Positions 1-12,660 of a stretch of DNA of 64,000 nucleotides are shown one piece after another. The notes beneath the pieces were generated by a model. It ran no database searches and was not told the origin of the DNA. It was given only the letters and a program-made list of their open reading frames with translations. The DNA comes from Theocolax elegans (lineage: Eukaryota; Arthropoda; Insecta; Hymenoptera; Cerocephalidae): the NCBI GenBank assembly GCA_026168455.1, contig CM047428.1, positions 21,046,759-21,110,758 of the forward strand, read 5' to 3'. The first letter of the stretch is position 1, and every line of letters begins with the position of its first letter. The translations under genes and the position numbers were made by a program.

Positions 1-339
1 GCACAATACCCAGGGCCATCCACCTGTCAGCTATCCTCGTAAGTCTCGTAAGCTTTTTCACGTGTGTATAATCTTCATAAATTTATTCGCGATCCTCGGT
101 AAACATACAATTAATCAAATAACAACTTGATCCTTGATCTGAAAAGATGAAAAAATAAAATAAAAGAAAACAGAGATACATTTTATTAAATTATTAAAAA
201 TAGAGTGCCAGTAAGAGTATCTTATCGGATAATAAACGATAAGACCATACAATTGATAAATGCACAAGTGTATTAATGTAAGATATTTGATTATATTAAT
301 GTAATAGTTTACATCGTATGTATCTTTGAGCATTCTAAT

Positions 340-1460
340 AGCGTGATATGCGGGGAGTATTTTAGAATTGTATACTTAGTACTTTGTATTTAAATACTTT
401 TTTAAAAAGTAGTTTAATGCAGTGTACTGCTAAGTGTCAATTAAAAAGTAAACATAGAAATTTTTTAATAATTTATTAATAAATAATTTTGTAATTCTGT
501 TTTTCCTAACACTTTTTTCAAATATTAATATATATATGTATTTAGTGTATAATTATAGCAATCACAAAAATATATAGTTACAAATTTTATGTTCCATTAG
601 TCTCAAAAGTATTTCAGTACGAAAGTATTTTTAGAAACTATATTTACATACTTGGGTACTGATAAGTGTCTGATAAAAATACTTTAAAAATCTGTATTAT
701 ATTATTTGTTGATTATAAGAGTGCCTTTAGAATACATGTATATATACTTACTATGTTCCAAATACTAATATTCAAAGAAAATTTTAAAACTATTTTACAT
801 AGTTGCAAGAATGTAACATTATAAAAAATTTAATTTTTTAATATTCTATTAAATATGATTTAATAGATTTAATAGTCTTTTAAGTTACAATTTTTAATGT
901 GCACACTAATTTTTTAATGGAGACACAGTAATCCATAAAAATTTCCTGAAAACGCACTCTTAAATCGAGTATTAAATAACTTTTTCAAGAGTAAAATTTA
1001 AAATGCTTATGTCTAAAATACTGTTTTTGAAATAATAATATTTAACTACAAAATTTTAGTAAAAGAATATTGTATTAATCGAAATAAAATACATTATGAG
1101 GTTTTTGAATAGTAGAATTAAAAGAGTATTCGCTTTTATGTATTTAAATACTGCATCTATACAAATACTTTAAAAAGTATTTTAAGGAGAAAAATTTTAC
1201 AGTTAATTTGGTTTTTGTCAAAAATTATTTAAACGTTTTGAAGTAAAAAAAACTCGTATCCAAATACTTATTGAAATACTATATTGATGTACCTATAAGT
1301 ATTTCTTATTAGACGTATAAACAATATATATTGTCACATGTAAATATTTATATGTACTTCCAGAACAAAATTTTCTTTTCTCAAACAATTGATACTACTA
1401 ATTTTAAAAAGTATTCACCAGTATCTGAATTTTAATTTCAAGGTATATATATATTAAAAT
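340..1460. repeat. AT-rich non-coding DNA with dense AAATACTT/AAGTATTT motifs
   Basis: No convincing exon is visible in the first 5.6 kb. In this part the words AAATACTT and its complement AAGTATTT recur many times in both orientations, spaced tens to about a hundred bases apart. The copies are irregular, so this is a decayed array or transposon relic rather than a clean satellite. No terminal inverted repeats or coding potential were found. Confidence 0.4.
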
Positions 1461-2039
1461 ACTCAATTTCGCCTAACTCCGTTCTCTATCGTACCGCATG
1501 AATGGTCGTGGAAAAATCTTGATAATTGTCAATTACCAAATCCACATATAATTCATGTAAATTACGGGAAAATAACGAATGACAATAGAAGTTAACTTAC
1601 GAATTCGCAATGCAATTTGTAAAGTAAATTGCATAACAATGTGTAAAACAAAAGTGTTCACCGCTTACGAAGTGGTAGTTAAGTAATAGAACGCTTAAAT
1701 CGTTCGTAAACCGTCACTTAATTTAGTCATTCTGATGTGTCCTACGTTTTATGTAACCTATGAAAGCACTTCTTCCACTTGTAATTCTATTAGGAGAAAA
1801 AGATTTATTTATTACCGCAAACACGATTAATTTAATTCTTTTTTTTTTTTCTTTCGCAAATAATTACTGACCAGAAACAAAATTCGTTTGACAACGTAAC
1901 GTTAAATTTAAACGAATGGATACTTTATTTATTTCAGAAGTACATTATACTTATTGAATCATTATTATACTAGTATCCAATATTTTTTAATAGTAAATAC
2001 TCAAATATATAAAGATTCAATTACATCTGTATGTGTTTC

Positions 2040-2610
2040 AAATAAAATCTAATAAATCAATATTTGATTCGATTCAATACTATTTTCTTAAATAAATTTC
2101 TTGGAAATTATTATACTTTTTCTTTTAAATTGCACATAATTGAACGAGTATTTGTTTGACGTAAATTCAATATTATTTTTGCAGTTATGTTTCTTAAAAT
2201 TAAAGATTTTATTAAATCTAAATGTTAAAAATTGATTAAGTAATTTCTTCGAATGTAATTCAATATTATTTCTGTAAAATTAATTCAATATTATTTTTAC
2301 AACTGCATCTTTTAGAAGTTAGGATATTCTTTTAAAAATTAAAAAAAAAATACTGAATTAGTATTTCTTTAAAATTTATTTAATATTGTTTTTACTATTA
2401 GATTTCTTGGAATTAAGAATCTCATTTATAAGTAATTCTTTAATATTAATTCAATACATTACTTGCAATTCAATAGTTTTTTTAATGAATTTCAAATATA
2501 TAATTGAAACTGTATTTTTTTAATGTCAATTTAATATTATTTTTGCAAATAAATTTCTTAGGATCACGAGTATATTTTTTAAATTGAATTAATACTGCTT
2601 TGAATATTGA
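2040..2610. repeat. Degenerate AT-rich tandem array (TTCAATATTATTT core)
   Basis: The core TTCAATATTATTTTTGCA and close variants recur roughly every 50-120 bases, often followed by a TTTCTTNGAATTA-like word. This looks like an old tandem array that has drifted. A similar core (ATTCAATACTATT) appears at 15.4-16.05 kb, so the two stretches may share an origin. Confidence 0.4.
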
Positions 2611-3584
2611 AGGCAATATTATATATTTACACACACTTTTTAGAATCCAACGATTATAACTTTTAAATTTTAGATAAATTGAAATACACTAAACAATTTC
2701 TCTTGTTTGTCGAAAAATTTCAATAGATTTTTTTCCAAACATTATTTTTTAGAATTTATTTTTCACGAAATTTCACTGTAATATTGCGTTGTAATACGAC
2801 AAATAGTTATTGCAAAACAAAAGAAAAATAAAATAATTAAGTAAACAATTGGATAAAAAATTTCTCTTGTATACCAAAAAATATAATGAACTTTACGATG
2901 AATATTGTAAACTTAATTTCGTAAATTTTTAACTTTCTTGTTCAGTAACCGTTCCTGCGTATACGTGCGTTGCGAAACATTAAAATTAAAAAATTCAAAA
3001 TGTTTATTTTGATCAAAGAAACTTGAGATATAACCCCATAAGTTTGTAATACAAATGCGAAACCCACAAATTTCAAAGGAAACGACAAACGGATGATTCA
3101 AGTATCATCATAAGAATTCTTTATGAACTCTTGAATATCCACAGACCTTGAAGAATTGATAAAGTTTCTATTAAAGAATACTTAGAGCACCTACCAATTA
3201 CCGTATATTTGAAATCTTAAATATTCCCTTTGTCACATAGAAAATAAAAATACCATTCATCGGTTCTACTACAAAGAAAACGAAACGAATAATTCACATG
3301 ATTCGTGAATTTTAATTCAATAGAACGACAACCATTACCGATTCAGTTAGTATATATATACATAGTAGCTTCGTAAACTATGCAGGAATTCTGGTAAAAA
3401 TTGGAGTACCCATATATATCGATTATCCATAAGCGAAATATGCCTTCTCCACGTAATTGAATCATTCTAATTCTTTCGGACCCTCGTTAAATATTGCTCA
3501 TTTCCTCATTAACCTAATAGTATTAAAATGAGGCGAATGGTCAATTATACCACGGCACTACAAAATATCACATTAGGTACGTGA

Positions 3585-3690
3585 CACACACATATATATA
3601 TATATGTACTTAAATTTGTGGAAACAAATCTTACATAGTTAAACGTATATATATATATATCGTTTGTGCCGTAGTACACACGCACACACA
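3585..3690. repeat. TA/CA microsatellites
   Basis: Runs of (TA)n occur at about 3594-3604 and 3646-3660, with CA-rich stretches beside them (3587-3592 and 3677-3688). This is simple-sequence DNA with no associated gene. Confidence 0.7.
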
Positions 3691-4074
3691 AAAGAGAGCG
3701 CGAGGCCAATCTGATAATGGGCAATTGAAGTCAATTAATTATGATTTCTAGTCGTGAATTGGGTCGGTTTATTCAACGGTGTGTACATTTGAATTTTTAC
3801 AATGACCGCGCGCGCGATTCAACATTTCCTTTGATACATATACGTAAGGAAGAGTGGAGAAAGTGTTTTAATACGATTGTTATGCGTGCATCGATACGAA
3901 GAAAGTCCGAGAAAGTTTTTTTCTTTTTCAAATCAATAGTATACATTCCTCATCGTATTCAGATTTTGAGGTTATAATTTTAATGGCGATTCTTTTTTTC
4001 TTTTTCGTTGACGAGAGACGTTTGATCGTATATGTTGATCTATTTAGTTTCTATTTCGTTTTATATCCTTTGAC

Positions 4075-5055
4075 ACAGGCACGCAATTATCCTTGGATTG
4101 TTCAATTGTTCTGTGTTGTGGCATTTATAGGAAAGGAAAAGTATTTAGTGTTTATTTGCGTGTAACATTTAGATGTTTTTCGAGTCACGCGATTATTTAA
4201 TTCTTCTCAATCTGATATTTTGACTCGAGTCATGTTATTTTATTCTTGGAATGTTCAATTATTCCATTTTTTTTTAAACCAATTTTTGGGAATTCAGGAG
4301 TTTTAAACGTTATTGTTTGTTTGTTTCATTTTAGATTTAGATGTTTCAGACTATCTATTGTGCAATTATTCTTGAATTGTTTCAATTATTCATTTCCTTT
4401 ATTTTAATCCAATTTTTTGAGAAGTTTTAAATATATTATTTTTTATATAAAATAAATTTTTGGTTAGACGCAATTATTTTTAGGTTTATTTCAATTATTC
4501 AATTACTCTTAACTTGATATTTTAGATCGGATGACTCGAGTGATGCAATTACTTTTGGACTGTTCAATTATTCCTCTTATAAGTTGATTCTTAGAAATTG
4601 AAAAGTATTAAATAGTATTTTCATTTTACATTCAATCGTTTCAAATCCCTTGATTTGAATCACGCAATTTTTCTTAGACAATTCAATTGGATTTGACATT
4701 ATTTCTATTTATCTTTATTTTATATTTGGAAGAAAATCAAATTGTAACAAAATATTATTCTTCATACGTTACGTACGTCTTTGACTCTGCTGACTCGATT
4801 TACGCAATTATTTTTGAATTGATAAATTATTCTTATTTTCGGAAATATATAGGAATCGAGAAATAATGCAATATATTATTTCTATTTATTTATATTTTAT
4901 ATTTAGAGGAAAACAAAGTGATATGGAAACTTATGTAAGAAACACGTTATGTATTATTGGTTTCTGTGTACCTTTCGACACGACTCCCTCGATTTGCACA
5001 ATTATTCCTGGATTATTCAATTATTCTTTTTTGGCATATAGAAATCGAGAAATAT
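4075..5055. repeat. Degenerate tandem array upstream of the lipase
   Basis: At least seven diverged units carry a GCAATTATTCTTGGATTGTT-like start followed by CAATTATTC. Unit starts can be seen near 4079, 4187, 4360, 4476, 4545, 4663, 4802 and 4997. Several units also contain a GACTCGA word. Small open frames here are by-products of the array. The array ends about 700 bases before the lipase start codon. Confidence 0.5.
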
Positions 5056-5777
5056 TTAGGATTTATTTTCATGTTACTTAAAGAAACGTAAAGCGATGAC
5101 GATATTTATATACGTTACCCTCCTTCAGCGCACGAGTTGTTTGCAAAATGACGAATTTTATATTCCATGGAGGATTTACACATTTCGAGGAATTTAATTG
5201 TTTTTAGTACATTATATTAGAGAGGTTTTTTTTTAAGTCAAGGAAATTTTTAAGAATGGTGTTTCTTGTAAAGCAGTAATTGCAACGGAACATAATTACT
5301 TTCACTGAGTTACGATAGAAGAAAAAAATAGGTTAATTACCAAATTCTAAGAATATTTGTCGAATCCGGGAAAGACGAATGCCGCAAGATTTATTTGTTG
5401 AAAAATTCATATTACGTAGCAAATCGAATTTGGACAATAGAACCGTACAACTCTTGAGAGATAACCAATTCTTGGAAAGTAGTTCGTAATCTATGTATAC
5501 TCATACCGACGCCGAGCGTTATCGAAAAAACGATAAACGAAGACTGATAATAAAGGATCATCGGTTAAAATTTCGTGCTTAAACCAGCTGTTACGGTATA
5601 CAACGTATGTGGTGGTTCGCATAGACAGACCCGATTGGTCGGCTCTTTTGGCGGCGAGGATTTCCTGTCTGTACTGTCCGTTGAATGACCTCGTTATTGT
5701 CACCGCGACTGCGATCGAGGTTACTCGTTCGCTTAAGTAACCCATCGGCAGTAGACGTCAAGGTAAAATCGCGCAGT

Positions 5778-6815
5778 ATGACTTGGTGTCGTTGTGCGGT
5801 CATAAGTGCCTTGCTCCTTCTGGTCGTTGTGCCGCAGGTCGCATTGAGGCAAGCGATCAGAGTGGATCACAATCGTGTGAAAAGTCGAGATTTGCTGATA
5901 GGACCATGTTTGCTCACGTCGAATCGAAGCTGTCCCGATCCGGAGGTGCGGTTCTATTTGTACACCCGAGATAACGCAATGAATCCACAAGAGATCTTGG
6001 TGAATCAAAGTGGTTCTAATCTCGTGGATACGAAATTTATGGCTGGTGATCCAACGAAGATCATCGTGCACGGTTACAACTCGGATATGCAGTTGGATTC
6101 GCTCGTTCAAATTAGGTGGGAATACTTGAACAAGTCCAGGCACAATGTCATTGCCGTTGACTGGAGTAGATTGGCAGCTGGACCTTGTTATCCAATTGCC
6201 GTTCACAATGTTGCCCACGTTGGTGAATGCCTCGCTCAGCTGGTTGAACGAATCAGGGATGACGGTGCCAGTGATATACACGTGATTGGTTTCTCACTCG
6301 GTGCCCACGTACCTGCTTTCGCTGCCAATCATCTTAAGCCACGGAAATTACCACGAATCACTGGTCTCGATCCGGCAATGCCACTTTTCGTCACTGTCAG
6401 CGATGACCAGAAATTGGATGCTGGTGATGCCGAGTTCGTTGACGTTCTTCACACGAATGCCTTCATCCAAGGGAAAATCGAATCGAGCGGTCACGTAGAT
6501 TTTTACGCGAACGGTGGTGTCAATCAACCTGGTTGCTGGGAAAAGCGAAATCCTTTTGGATGCAGTCATCATCGTGCTGCCATGTACTTTGCTGAATCGA
6601 TCAACAGCAAGGTTGGATTCTGGGGATGGCCGTGCTCGGGATTTTTTGCTTATTTGATTGGACTGTGTCCTCCGAAGTTTCCAGCTGTTCTAGCTGGCGA
6701 CCCTGTCAATCACAAATATCGTGGTTTCTTCCTCCTTAAGACCAAATCGCAAAGTCCATTCGCAGAGGGTGCATTCACTGTCAAGCCTAAATATGTGTTC
6801 AAAGTGAATTCGTGA
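5778..6815 (+). CDS. Secreted neutral lipase / phospholipase A1-like, pancreatic-lipase family
   Basis: Likely a secreted ester hydrolase acting on triacylglycerols or phospholipids. The frame is open from an ATG at 5685. The ATG at 5778 is preferred because it opens directly onto a hydrophobic signal peptide (residues 1 to about 25), giving 345 residues. Counted from 5685, the nucleophile is Ser204 in GFSLG, the acid is Asp229 in GLDPAMP, and the His is 295 in CSHHRA. An HGY oxyanion-loop motif lies at 129-131. The frame ends soon after the catalytic core with no PLAT domain, which is normal for insect lipases of this family. There is no intron in the coding part, and several Cys pairs fit a secreted protein. 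Substrate cannot be read from sequence; a short lid would favour phospholipase activity, but lid length was not settled. Confidence 0.9.
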   Translation: MTWCRCAVISALLLLVVVPQVALRQAIRVDHNRVKSRDLLIGPCLLTSNRSCPDPEVRFYLYTRDNAMNPQEILVNQSGSNLVDTKFMAGDPTKIIVHGYNSDMQLDSLVQIRWEYLNKSRHNVIAVDWSRLAAGPCYPIAVHNVAHVGECLAQLVERIRDDGASDIHVIGFSLGAHVPAFAANHLKPRKLPRITGLDPAMPLFVTVSDDQKLDAGDAEFVDVLHTNAFIQGKIESSGHVDFYANGGVNQPGCWEKRNPFGCSHHRAAMYFAESINSKVGFWGWPCSGFFAYLIGLCPPKFPAVLAGDPVNHKYRGFFLLKTKSQSPFAEGAFTVKPKYVFKVNS

Positions 6816-7696
6816 TTTCTTCCTTCTATTATTTTAAGTTCGATATTGTGATTATTTTTGATAGACGAATTCAAACGATTGTACAGTGTTTGTGTGTTAT
6901 TATTGTGTATGAAAAATACTGCTACGTCATTTGTGAAATATTAAAAGTGAATCGACTTTCCTTAATCTCCAAGTGGGTCGGTATTTATGAATGTGCCCAA
7001 GTTGTACTTTAAAATTGTTTCACCTAGAAAAATTTTCAAAGGATTCATAATATGGCTCAACATTGAGGCGATGCCGATTGACCATGTGGAGGTTAAGTAA
7101 AGGAGTTCTTGTTTCGTCATCAGGCTATATTTTATTTATCAACAAATTATTCAATTAACATAATTTTATACAAAAGTTGTTCTGTTAATAATTTATTTAT
7201 ATAATTTTCGTCAATTATGATAAAGTAACTTTAGTTTTAATGATGCGCCGCTCTATAATTAAATTGCGAATTGACTTCTGTTACGCAATAATACGCAAAA
7301 AATTATTTATTTATCATATATTACATTAATCATTGTGCAGTGGTTTTAAAAGTTCCTATGTAATAATTAAACATGTATTTTTTTGTCTACTATTTATAAT
7401 TTTTTTACATCGCGATAACTCTATTAGAAAATTGAGCATTTATAGGTTAGTTAAAATTATTTTTTAACCTTTTCTAACCAAATAAGTTTTTATTAATGTA
7501 TTCTAATATTTCTACTTGAGTACCTCTTCGCTACTCGAATATTTTTAAATTTTAGGTTATGCATAAAACCGATAATTGTTAAGTTTATTCGTACCGCCGA
7601 CTATAGTAACAATATTATTTAAGAAAATATTATCTTAAGCATTTGCAATTTTTATCATTTTTGTACGTCCAACGATATTGTAAATAAGGTTGTCTG

Positions 7697-7702
7697 AATA
7701 AA
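7697..7702 (+). terminator. Candidate poly(A) signal of the lipase gene
   Basis: An AATAAA hexamer about 880 bases after the stop codon, followed within 15 bases by an A-rich stretch. It is the clearest canonical signal downstream of the lipase. AT-rich DNA produces such hexamers by chance. Confidence 0.4.
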
Positions 7703-7709
7703 GTAAAAA

Positions 7710-9060
7710 AAAAGAATCGAAAAGAAATATAAGCGTTCTTATTTTCAATATGAAAAAATAGCCCGAAATTTGGGTATATAATGTTCTTTTTTTTAACCCT
7801 TCTCGTGTCTGGTTGAGGTAGATAACAAGACTCCCGGTTTATTAGAAACGAGGTGCATTAAAAGTTTAACGGATTGTTCCTCAGTTAATTCTATTTGCTT
7901 TTCCAAGAGCGCGAGTGTGCAATTTCAAGTTTCAAAAGTCCTCCCGTCGAATCGAAACTTTGATGTCAGTTATACTTAGCATTCGTAATAAGGGAGTATA
8001 TATACCAGCCAAATGTCGGATGTTACAACAATATTTTCTTCAAATGGAAATTTGTAATGAAATCTTTGTTTTTTTCTTTTACTTGTTTTTTTTTCTTCTT
8101 CTATATAACAATTGATCGGTGTATACATATCGATCGTAACCTACAATATGGTACTATTTGATAGAGAATGTATATAACGAGTTTATTTGCATTTTGATAA
8201 AATAATCGTATAATGTATATATACATATATTTACTATCGAATCGAATATCAATCTAATAGGATTAATGTAATGATATATAATAAAGATAGAGTATTTATC
8301 AACGCGCGTTTAGATTATATATTTTTTATGAAAGAAAAGTATCATAATTTTTGACGATTAAACATTTTATTTTATTGGAGTTATTTAATAATCAATAGAA
8401 TTTTCAGAAAAAATTCAAAATTTATTAAAAACGACTGATAATATTTTACACAAAGTTTCACAATTATTTCTTTCTTGTAATCTCAATAGGGTTTGGTAAA
8501 AGTTTTCTAAAAACGAAAAGGTCTTAGAATTAGTTAAAGAATACTCTCGAATTCTTTAGGGTTATTTTTAAAAACTTATTTAAAAATCTCATTTTCGAGG
8601 ATTTTTGAAAAACAAAAAATTTTCTTCAAATAAATTGATCTTACATTCGAAAGCGTTTATAAACGATTTCGAGACATTTTTATTCTGCAGAACTATTTTT
8701 TAAACTATGCAGTTATTGGGCAATAATATAGGTTTTTATATTTCGTCTGCGACATTTGAAGTTGAATTTTACATTTATGTACAAAAATTCCCTGTTAAAG
8801 TTCAACAATTTTGGACACCGATTGTTGAAGAAAGTTTTAGATGTCGTCGCGTTTTATGTTTGAAAAGATGAAACTATAAAATTAAAAAATAAAATTTCTT
8901 TCATCAGTTTTGTGTACAAAAACCACTATATTTAATTTTATGCAGTCAATATTTTTAAATTTTGACCACGCATTCGTATTTAACTTGCTCATGATATCTT
9001 TCATCTATTTATTGTTTCTTTGTTCGCATGAATTTTGCTATTGAAAGCAAAGTTAATCAT
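7710..9060. other. AT-rich interval with no visible gene
   Basis: Between the lipase 3' end and the dispersed repeat at 9066 I see only AT-rich DNA. The short open frame near 7915 has no splice signals or recognisable domain. Confidence 0.5.
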
Positions 9061-9065
9061 TAACA

Positions 9066-9619
9066 AGATGTCGGACCTAAATTATAGGGATTTACACCTT
9101 TCAACTCAAAAATTGTGTTCAATATATTTAATAAAAAAGCTGAAACAATTCATACGGATAGTTTAAAACACAAGGAGGGTCTGAAGTTATGGTTTTTGAG
9201 AAAAAAATCACTGTCATATACAATTGAATAGACAATTTTTAGTCGGTAATTTTGAGTAAATATACACCTCCATCAACCCACCAATTATATCTAAAATATT
9301 TAATTAAAAATCTGAAAAAATTCATAAGGATAGTTTAAAACATAAGAAATGACCTGACGGATGAATTTTTTAAGAAAAAATCATATTTTTTATAATACTT
9401 AAATTAACAATTTTATCGGATCGGTATTATTAGTGAAAAAAGGAAAAAATTTTCAACCAAAACATCGTAATTAAAATATCGATTTAAAAATCTGAAAAAA
9501 TTTGGATTTATTATTGCAAACATGCGAGAGCCCGATGGACAGGATATTTTTTTTTAAATTAATTATGTTTTGTCTATAAAAAATTCTAAGGTATACTCAT
9601 TTTCCGAGTCCGACATCCC
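9066..9619. mobile_element. MITE-like element, GATGTCGGACC terminal inverted repeats
   Basis: The left end reads GATGTCGGACCTAAATTATA and the right end GAGTCCGACATCCCC, forming short terminal inverted repeats. Inside are three diverged units of about 150-200 bases, each with an AAAAATCTGAAAAAATTCAT-like core. The same ends and core recur near 23.58-24.11, 24.34-24.6, 31.32-31.69 and 32.5 kb. It is non-autonomous, with no open frame. Confidence 0.6.
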
Positions 9620-9995
9620 CTCTATACCTCAGAGTATTTAAATTACTGTAATCAAACTACTATTACAATTTTTTGTTGCACATTTTTTTGCATATTTGTT
9701 GAAGTATCTTCAAAACAAAGAAATTATATTTTAAGCCAAATTTCATTATTGACATGTCGAAATTAAATAAATAAAAAAAATGCTGGGGTCTTTGGGACCC
9801 CAGGTAACAGTTATTGAGAGTTAAAAAATTCATGATTTTGGTCGTTAATTAGTTAAATCGTTAAATGTACTTAAATAGTTATTAGGTTATAGGGCTAAAT
9901 ATATATATATAAGTAATTATAGAATTGTTGATTTAAGTTAACTTAAATCATTGAAAAAAGGAATTGTAGGTTATAAATTGTAAAATTGATTACAG

Positions 9996-10208
9996 TGCAA
10001 CCGATGTACGGATCGAACGGTGCATCGATGGGGATGCCAATAGGAATGACCAATTTGAAAATGGGTCCGGCAATGGCCGGTATACAAGGAGCTACCACGC
10101 TACCCCGGCCGGGAAACTGGTTGCACCCTGCGGGCCTCAGGCACGGGCACAGCGCGGCTCGGGTCCGCCTCTACTGCCAGGCAAAGTGAGGAGTCATGGT
10201 TCTGATAG
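9996..10208 (+). CDS. Penultimate coding exon of an unrecognised gene (partial)
   Basis: A TTACAG acceptor precedes this exon and a GATAG|GTAACC donor follows it. Base composition and codon pattern differ sharply from the AT-rich flanks. One frame begins QPMYGSNGASMGMPIGM and is rich in Met and Gly, but it stops at 10187-10189. A second frame is open through the whole exon and joins the next exon in phase. The first half looks natural in the first frame and the second half in the other, so a one-base indel in the GC run at about 10104-10116 (real or sequencing) is suspected. Met/Gly/Pro-rich tails occur in endocytic and synaptic scaffold proteins, but I cannot name this one. Upstream exons are not identified in the window. 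Confidence 0.6.
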
Positions 10209-10300
10209 GTAACCATTTTTTATTTTTTCATTTTCCTATAAATGATAGTAATTATATTTTATGTTTATTAATTGTCATCATTATTTTTTTGTTTTTACAG

Positions 10301-10340
10301 CGATATATCGGCTAGTCAGAAAGATGAATGGTTTGTGTAG
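10301..10340 (+). CDS. Last coding exon, C-terminus ending QKDEWFV
   Basis: A TTTTTACAG acceptor and a GTGAGT donor bound a 40-base exon. Joined to the preceding exon (phase AG|C) it reads DISASQKDEWFV and stops with TAG at 10338-10340, the last three bases of the exon. The terminal W-F-V resembles a class II PDZ ligand (hydrophobic-x-hydrophobic at the carboxyl end), which would suit a scaffold-binding protein. That role is inference from four residues. Confidence 0.5.
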
Positions 10341-10499
10341 GTGAGTTCAACAATATTTTTATACTATTTTTTAGAAGAATATTATTATATTGTTGGACAT
10401 TGTATTATTTGATCTTTAATGTCACGAGAAAAGATGAGTCACGTTTCGCGCCGCGAATTTTAAAAATCCAGATATCACGGGATTATTCATTCAATTATT

Positions 10500-10855
10500 T
10501 TTTGAGTTGATAATATTTTGATATTGATTTGATTCCCTAATATTACTTCCCTAATTTTTTTTATACTGTACTATAATTTGATAGTTTACTTTGATTTGAC
10601 AGTTTACACTATTTCGATATTAACTCTAATATGATAGGCTGTTTTGGTTTGATAGTTTCCCCTGATTTGGCAGTTTACTCTATTTCGATAGTAACTCTAA
10701 TATGATAGCTTGTTCTAATTTGACAGTTTTTTGTATTTCGATATTAACTGTAATAGGACAACTTGTTTCAATTTGATACTTGACTCTAATTTGACAGTTT
10801 ACTCTGATTTGACAGGTATCTCTAATTTGATAGCATACTATAACATACATTTAAT
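10500..10855. repeat. Intronic tandem array, TTTGATAGTTTACTCTAA unit
   Basis: About a dozen or more units of roughly 22-25 bases, alternating TTTGACAGTTTACTC and TTTCGATATTAACTC variants, fill much of the intron between the exons at 10301 and 11073. It is an imperfect minisatellite. Confidence 0.6.
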
Positions 10856-12394
10856 TCTAATTTTCCATTTTAATTTAATTTAAACAATTTGTTTCTGACT
10901 TTAATTTAATGCTGATTCTATAGTTTAATATTTCTAACAATACAGAGCACGCTGCAACCCTAAAGCTCAAATATCACAGTGTTTTATAACAAAAAAACTA
11001 AATAATGTTTAAAAATACAGATCGAGATATAAGAAGATTAATAAAAGAATTTTTTATTTTTCTTTTTTACAGAGGCAGATCTGGACCAAAGTCCGCAGGG
11101 TTGAAATGAGCGGTGGTGCCCTAACCGTTCTATATCCGTCTCGTCAGTTTTCCTCGTACGGACGATAACCTAGAAATAAAAATAAAATAACAAAAAAAAA
11201 AACAATCGTCTGTCGGTAATATTAAAAACGCTTAGGGGAGACGATAAACACGCGAAAGATAATAACGAAACTAATAGAAAATATTATCCGAACAAAATAT
11301 AATTATTAAAAACATGGGTGAGCAACCAAGAAACAGAAAGAAAGGAAAACAAAAGTAAACAATGACGATTTGACCGCTTCTTGCAAAGAGCGTCGATGAT
11401 ATATATTATATATATATATATATATAAATTTTATATATATATACATATATAGAAAAAAATTGACCGTGATGATGTATTACGAGGTAAAAAAAAAAGAAGA
11501 AGCGTGTGTTGGTTAAATAAAAATACGCACAATATTGCACATATGTGCCTGTTTGCCCGGTTGATTTTTTCCAAAAAAAAAAAAGAAAAAGATGGCAAGC
11601 GTTATTTGTTCAAGCAACGGCAACAAAATCAGAGTTAAAAGAAAAATCGGAATATGATCACATAGACGCATACACACACATCCACACACACAATTGACAA
11701 TGGCACATTTTTTCCTGGAATAAACAAAATAAGAAGAGCGTCCGCCTGGTCAACGTAGAGGGCGCAACGAATTGCTATACATATTTTTAATATCCTAATC
11801 CTTTCATTTCTCTATTTCTCTCTCGCTTTTTCTTTTTTCTGATAAAGAAAAAAAAACGTAAAAGAACAAAAAAAAAGTAATGCATGAACTCTATACAAAT
11901 TGACATATCTTCCAAGTGTTTTTTGCATATTGTTGTACTACGTGAATTTAAAGAAAGAAAGAAAAAAATAATTACGGATAGTTGTACAAAATGTCTATGG
12001 ATTTTTTAAATATAAAAGAGTAATCGTAAAGATAAAAAGAAGGCTTTTACACTAGTTGATCAACCAAAAGGGGTAAGGGAGGGTATATATCGATGATTTT
12101 CAAACTGTTAACAATGATTCTTCGTGGTGGGGACGGTTGACAAAAAAAAACAAGATAACGACGTTATTGTCAAGTTTTCAATTGTACTATATATACATAT
12201 AATATATTTGTAGGATGTATATCTCATTTGCAAAAAAAGTGACAGCAATTAATTCGACATCGACTTTTTTTATTAGCGAAAGAAGTTAAAGAAATTATGT
12301 TATAAATGCTGTGTATATTCAATATGTAAAACAATTTTATTATGGAATTTTTCTCTTATGTTTTATAAGGCGCATTGTACGGGCAGAGAATTTT

Positions 12395-12660
12395 TTTGTG
12401 AATTTTTAGGTTATATTTTGATTCACTGGCGATATTTGATCGGTGACCTAAAAATTAGTAACAGTATGAATTATAAATTTTTAGGTTAAATTTGATCAAA
12501 CAGACGACACATTCTAATGACATAATCATTAATCTAAAAATTAGTAACAATACAGTAGAAATGGTGAATTTTCAGGTTATCTGTTGCATTACATCTTGGA
12601 AACATTCTGTTCGGTAACCTAAAAATTAGTAACATCATGACGTAAATTGTTACTTTTTAA
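12395..12660. repeat. Three tandem units with CCTAAAAATTAGTAAC
   Basis: Three units of about 80 bases each carry a TTTTTAGGTTA word and a CCTAAAAATTAGTAAC word. The two words are partly complementary and could form hairpins in RNA. The array lies inside the presumed 3' UTR. Confidence 0.5.

Noticed and set aside
3741..5081. Small open frames of 60-78 codons on the plus strand
   Set aside because: They lie in a degenerate AT-rich array, with low-complexity Phe/Ile/Tyr composition and no splice or homology support.
7108..7122. Minus-strand CTGATGACGAAAC, like a hammerhead ribozyme core
   Set aside because: There is no room for stem II between CTGATGA and GAAA, and no matching cleavage strand or stems I/III are visible nearby.
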